Shown: in pieces, positions 15,271-18,075 of the stretch
How positions within the stretch are numbered: position 1 is the first letter of the stretch
Layout of the letters: every line of letters starts with the position of its first letter
Assembly (NCBI GenBank): GCA_051011595.1
Contig: JBPCTQ010000208.1
Span: 1-18,075 of the forward strand
Direction of reading: 5' to 3'
DNA: 18,075 nt
Source: JAOUEE01 sp051011595
GTDB taxonomy: Bacteria; Actinomycetota; Acidimicrobiia; Acidimicrobiales; SHLQ01
Position numbers and translations under genes: made by a program
Notes under the pieces: model-generated
Told to the model about the DNA's origin: nothing
Seen by the model: the letters and a program-made list of their open reading frames with translations, nothing else
The model's database searches: none

Positions 15271-16113
15271 GTGACTGAACTCGCCACGCGCTACATCGAC
15301 CTGGTCAAACGTTGCCTCACCCGGGAGATCTTCATCCACGAGGAGATGGTCGACGTGATGGGCTGGCCCACCGGCGGCCCGCTCGGTGACCCCGAGGAGG
15401 TGTGGCCGGTACTTAAGGGCGCCGGCCTGCGCATCGTCAAGCCGCTCGACGACACCGAAGGAAGGCTCACGGGCAAGGAATGGCCCATGTTCGCCGAGAC
15501 CATGGCCGGCACCGCCCGCCTCGACAACGTCGACGAGCTGGTCACACGGGCCCTGGCCGAGGGAGTGCCGGGCGACCTGGTCGAGACCGGTGTCTGGCGG
15601 GGTGGGATCGTGGTCCTGATGCGGGCCCTGCTCGAAGCCCACGGCGACGCCGATCGATGTGTCTGGGCTTGTGATTCCTTCGAGGGCCTGCCGATTCCTG
15701 ATCCGGACCAGTATCCGGCCGACGCCACCCATGTGGTCGAGGACGACTTCCGTGATCAGACCGCCGTGTCGCTCGACGAGGTGAAGGCCAACATCGACCG
15801 GTACCGGCTGCTCGACGACCGGGTGAAGTTCCTGCCCGGTTGGTTTCGCGACACACTTCCCGATGCACCGATCGATCAGATCGCCGTGCTTCGACTCGAC
15901 GGCGATCTGTACGAGTCCACCATGGACGCACTCGTGCACCTCGAACCCCGGGTGGCCGCCGGCGGCTTTGTCATCATCGACGACTACAACAGCTGGGAAC
16001 CGTGCCGTCAGGCCGTCACCGACTACCGCCAGGCCAACAACATCACCGCCGAGATCCACGAGATCGATTGGACCGGGGCGTGGTGGCGCAAGGACGGGGC
16101 GGCCCCCTCGTGA
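15271..16113 (+). CDS. TylF/MycF-like SAM-dependent O-methyltransferase
   Basis: This 280-residue protein belongs to the TylF (macrocin O-methyltransferase) family, which methylates sugar or phenolic hydroxyls in a Mg2+-dependent way. The N-terminus TRYIDLVKRCLTREIF is typical of the family. SAM-binding residues include E105 in LVETGVWRGG and D135 in ACDSFEGLP. D210 in LRLDGDLYEST and D237-D238 in VIIDDYNSW have the 27-residue spacing of the metal-binding Asp triad known in MycF and NovP. Start is GTG 15271, 42 bases after the previous stop, with no Shine-Dalgarno but a weak nAnnnT hexamer 6 bases upstream. Its stop overlaps the 2OG oxygenase start (GTGA), so methylation and hydroxylation probably act on one molecule, such as a glycan or small secondary metabolite. 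No glycosyltransferase or NRPS/PKS gene is in the window. Confidence 0.9.
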   Translation: MTELATRYIDLVKRCLTREIFIHEEMVDVMGWPTGGPLGDPEEVWPVLKGAGLRIVKPLDDTEGRLTGKEWPMFAETMAGTARLDNVDELVTRALAEGVPGDLVETGVWRGGIVVLMRALLEAHGDADRCVWACDSFEGLPIPDPDQYPADATHVVEDDFRDQTAVSLDEVKANIDRYRLLDDRVKFLPGWFRDTLPDAPIDQIAVLRLDGDLYESTMDALVHLEPRVAAGGFVIIDDYNSWEPCRQAVTDYRQANNITAEIHEIDWTGAWWRKDGAAPS

Positions 16114-17129
16114 CCTCGGCAACCGACATCGTCGAACAGGCCGATGCCCTGGTCGAAGCCGAGCGGTGGGACGACGCCATCACCCTGCTGACCGACAACA
16201 ACCGGCGCGACCGCTCCGATGAGATCGAGATCGCCCTCGCCGATGTCCGCCACCGGAGCTGGTCGGTGCTCACCGGCGGCGACGGCCCGGCCGACGACCC
16301 CTCGGCTGTGATGCCCCCCATCGGCCCGTCCGGCCTGCCCGAGACCTCGGTGCACGACCTCGACGGCTCCACTGCGTGGAAGGCCATCACCGAACGAGGA
16401 TCGTTGTTGGTCCGTGAGGCGCTCACCCCCGAACAGATCGCCCAGCTGATCGATGCGGTCGATCAGAGTTTCGCGGCCTCCACCAGCGCCTCCGCCGGAA
16501 CCGACGGTGATGCCTGGTTCCAGCCCCTCACCATGGATGAGGCCACCGCCGAGCGGGTCGGTCCGGCCAAGCTCGCCTTCCCTCGCAAGTTCGCCAAGGA
16601 CGCGGGCGGCGTACTGCTGGTCGACTCCCCCCGAGCACTGTTCGGGCTGCTCGAGCTCTACGAGGAGTTGGGTCTCTACGAAGTGGTGTCCAACTACGTC
16701 GGTGGTCGGCCGGCCATCTCGGCCAACAAGTGCACGTTGCGGCTGGTTCCCCTCGATGCGATCGGCGGTTGGCATCAGGACGGCGCCTTTCTGGGTCGCG
16801 ACATCAAAGCCATCAACATCTGGCTCACGCTGAGCCCGTGTGGCGTCGACGCTCCGGGCCTCGATGTCGTCGATCACCGCCTCGACGAGATCGTGGAGAC
16901 GGGCACCGGCGGGGCGGCGTACGACTGGGCGGTGGGCGACCAGGTCGTCGACGGTCTGGGCGGTGTGGTCCGCCCCCGGTTCGAGGCCGGCGACATCATG
17001 ATCTTCGATGAGATGAACCTGCACCGAACGGCCATGGACCCGGCCATGACAAAACCTCGCTACGCCATCGAGTTCTGGTGTTTCTCGGCCGCCCGTTACC
17101 CCGACAACAACATCATGCTCACCTGGTGA
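16110..17129 (+). CDS. Phytanoyl-CoA dioxygenase-like 2-oxoglutarate/Fe(II) oxygenase
   Basis: This 339-residue PhyH-family oxygenase would hydroxylate a substrate using 2-oxoglutarate and O2. The iron facial triad is visible as H222-x-D224 in GWHQDGAF and H305 in MNLHRTAMD, with R317 in KPRYAIEFW as the 2-oxoglutarate-binding Arg, 12 residues after the distal His. The first about 45 residues (IVEQADALVEAERWDDAITL onward) look like one TPR-like helical pair, an addition not standard in the family, and then a Pro-rich linker leads into the catalytic part from about residue 85. Start GTG 16110 overlaps the methyltransferase stop. The family covers fatty acyl-CoA, sugar, amino acid and antibiotic substrates; pairing with a TylF enzyme argues for tailoring of a glycan or small molecule rather than phytanate oxidation. 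It ends 17 bases before the convergent hydratase. Confidence 0.88.
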   Translation: MTSATDIVEQADALVEAERWDDAITLLTDNNRRDRSDEIEIALADVRHRSWSVLTGGDGPADDPSAVMPPIGPSGLPETSVHDLDGSTAWKAITERGSLLVREALTPEQIAQLIDAVDQSFAASTSASAGTDGDAWFQPLTMDEATAERVGPAKLAFPRKFAKDAGGVLLVDSPRALFGLLELYEELGLYEVVSNYVGGRPAISANKCTLRLVPLDAIGGWHQDGAFLGRDIKAINIWLTLSPCGVDAPGLDVVDHRLDEIVETGTGGAAYDWAVGDQVVDGLGGVVRPRFEAGDIMIFDEMNLHRTAMDPAMTKPRYAIEFWCFSAARYPDNNIMLTW

Positions 17130-17146
17130 GTGCCGCTCACTGACGG

Positions 17147-17845
17147 TCAGGTACGGCGGATGAGTGCCTCGAACTCCCCGTTCTCGACCTCCACGGCCGC
17201 GGCGATGGCCGGCAGACGCCAGGCCTGCACCGTTCGTTTGGCTGCCTGGACGGCTTCGGGATCACGCTCGGCGATGACCGAGGCCCGCTTGATCGCCCGC
17301 CCGATCAGTTCGTCGTCGGGTACCACCTCGAAGACCAGCCCGCGCGCCATAGCGTCGGGTGCGTCGATCCAGTCCGACGACAGCAACATCCACGCGGCCG
17401 CCTGGTGACCCACCTGCTGCGGCAGCAGCCAGCTCGAACCCAGCTCGGGGGCCACACCCAGCTCGCTGAACGGGGTTCGGAAACGAGCCGATGCCGCGGC
17501 AATGACCAGATCGGCGTGCAGGCACAACGTCGTGCCGACCCCCACGGCCACACCATTGACGGCCACGATGACGGGTATTGGCAGTATCCGCAGGGTGCGA
17601 TTGAAGCGCTTCATGGGTTCGGCATCGGCCTCCCCCTGGGTGATGGCGGTCAGGTACTGGAGATCGACGCCGGCGCTGAAGGCCGAACCGGTGCCGGTGA
17701 GCACCAGGCAGCGAACACCGTCGTCGATCGCCTCGTCGAGGGCGTCGGCCAACCCGGCGGCGGTGGCCGCGTCGATGGCGTTGCGTTTGTCGGGCCGGTC
17801 GATGCGGAGCACCCGAACAAGACCGTGATCGTCGACAGCGAGCAT
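17147..17845 (-). CDS. Enoyl-CoA hydratase/isomerase family protein
   Basis: This 232-residue crotonase-fold protein is shorter than the usual 255-260. RPDKRNAID at 17-25 and FSAGVDL at 56-62 form the first oxyanion-hole region, and NGVAVGVGTTLCLHADL at 97-113 the second. The two hydratase glutamates are not conserved: the first position (GGGCEL in rat crotonase) is T106, and the second (QPEI) is F126. Instead E134 in APELGSS lies where delta3,delta2-enoyl-CoA isomerases carry their single catalytic Glu. An isomerase or other non-hydratase reaction is therefore more likely than hydration. I choose ATG 17845 because TACCGT lies 7 bases upstream; the open frame extends 17 more residues to GTG 17896 without family similarity. 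It is separated from the other acyl-CoA genes by the sugar-type block but could join the same beta-oxidation. Confidence 0.88.
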   Translation of the reverse strand: MLAVDDHGLVRVLRIDRPDKRNAIDAATAAGLADALDEAIDDGVRCLVLTGTGSAFSAGVDLQYLTAITQGEADAEPMKRFNRTLRILPIPVIVAVNGVAVGVGTTLCLHADLVIAAASARFRTPFSELGVAPELGSSWLLPQQVGHQAAAWMLLSSDWIDAPDAMARGLVFEVVPDDELIGRAIKRASVIAERDPEAVQAAKRTVQAWRLPAIAAAVEVENGEFEALIRRT

Positions 17846-17852
17846 GCCGGCC

Positions 17853-17858
17853 ACGGTA
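17853..17858 (-). promoter_or_regulatory. Probable -10 element (TACCGT) for a leaderless start
   Basis: On the minus strand TACCGT is followed by 7 bases and ATG 17845. The hexamer is identical to the one before the ligase operon at 4285-4290. No Shine-Dalgarno is present. Confidence 0.4.
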
Positions 17859-17892
17859 CTGTCTGGCTTCGGCCCATCGAGCGGACATGGGT

Positions 17893-17902
17893 GCACGCGT
17901 GC
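17893..17902. repeat. 10-base perfect palindrome GCACGCGTGC
   Basis: A perfect inverted repeat lies about 48 bases upstream of the enoyl-CoA hydratase/isomerase start and near the expected -35 side of its hexamer. It could be half of an operator, but a 10-base CG-rich palindrome may also be chance. Confidence 0.25.
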
Positions 17903-17968
17903 CTGACTGACCCCTTGCCTGAACGGCGGGAGCGGCGTGGCGCCTCTGGCGAGTCAAGCGACTGGCAG

Positions 17969-18073
17969 CTACCCGCGAGCCTCGACGAAGATCGCGATCA
18001 GTGCCTGCCACTTCTCGTCCTGAATCCGCCACCCAGCACCGAGGCTCGCTACTGCAGCACGTCTCTGTATTGG
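17969..18073 (-). CDS. Unidentified protein, C-terminal 34 residues (5' part outside window)
   Basis: One minus-strand frame is open from the window edge to TAG at 17971-17969 and reads like a real C-terminus, with an amphipathic helix WQALIAIFVEARG at the end and GAGWRIQDEKW before it. The other two minus-strand frames here contain stops or arginine-rich shadow sequence. There is no start codon in the visible part. The codons ATA, AGA and GTA near the window edge are rare in the neighbouring genes, which may hint at a different origin. The family is not recognisable from 34 residues. The 123 bases between this stop and the hydratase start hold only the palindrome and TACCGT hexamer. Confidence 0.4.
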   Translation of the reverse strand, partial: PIQRRAAVASLGAGWRIQDEKWQALIAIFVEARG

Positions 18074-18075
18074 CA

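Noticed and set aside
17124..17142. Small hairpin (GTGAG/CTCAC) between the oxygenase and the hydratase stop codons
   Set aside because: The stem is only 5 base pairs, overlaps a stop codon and has no U-tract on either strand, so I cannot support a terminator.

Overview
The window is GC-rich and densely coded. Genes are packed head to tail with 4-base GTGA overlaps, GTG starts are common, and third codon positions are almost always G or C. The enzyme families (fused FadE34-like acyl-CoA dehydrogenase, FadD19-like ligase, amidohydrolase-2, TylF-type methyltransferase) suggest a high-GC actinobacterium, possibly Acidimicrobiia. That placement is inferred from style and gene content, not from a marker gene. 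I see no rRNA, tRNA, CRISPR array, insertion sequence or phage gene.

Layout. (1) 3-512: the 3' end of an unidentified plus-strand gene. (2) 522-4276, minus strand: a fatty-acyl/steroid-type CoA ligase translationally coupled to a fused double acyl-CoA dehydrogenase. (3) 4393-11714, plus strand, divergent from (2): a six-gene run of acyl-CoA dehydrogenase, NDP-forming acyl-CoA synthetase alpha-type protein without its ATP-grasp half, AMP-forming acyl-CoA ligase, amidohydrolase-2 family protein, SDR oxidoreductase and a long zinc MDR dehydrogenase. (4) 11705-12884: a scar-like stretch with a GNAT acetyltransferase, an N-terminally truncated VapC-like PIN gene with no antitoxin, and a probable 3' remnant of an LppX/LprG-like lipoprotein gene. 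(5) 12885-17129, plus strand: class-III-like zinc alcohol dehydrogenase, enolase-superfamily sugar-acid dehydratase homologue with an altered metal site, TylF-like O-methyltransferase and, overlapping it, a phytanoyl-CoA-dioxygenase-like 2OG/Fe(II) oxygenase. (6) 17147-17845, minus strand: a short enoyl-CoA hydratase/isomerase. (7) 17969-18073: the 3' end of another minus-strand gene with different codon use.

How it may work together. Blocks 2 and 3 look like one divergent catabolic locus. Ligases activate a carboxylic acid to its CoA thioester, two different acyl-CoA dehydrogenases introduce double bonds, SDR and MDR enzymes oxidise hydroxyl groups, and an amidohydrolase acts hydrolytically or decarboxylates. 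The FadE34/FadD19 resemblance points to a branched, alicyclic or steroid-like substrate, but no ring-cleavage enzyme is present, so the substrate is unknown. Block 5 looks like sugar-acid or polyol metabolism plus methylation and hydroxylation of a small molecule or glycan. Several transcription-unit heads carry a TAnnnT-like hexamer 6-8 bases before the start codon and no Shine-Dalgarno, the pattern expected of actinobacterial leaderless transcripts.
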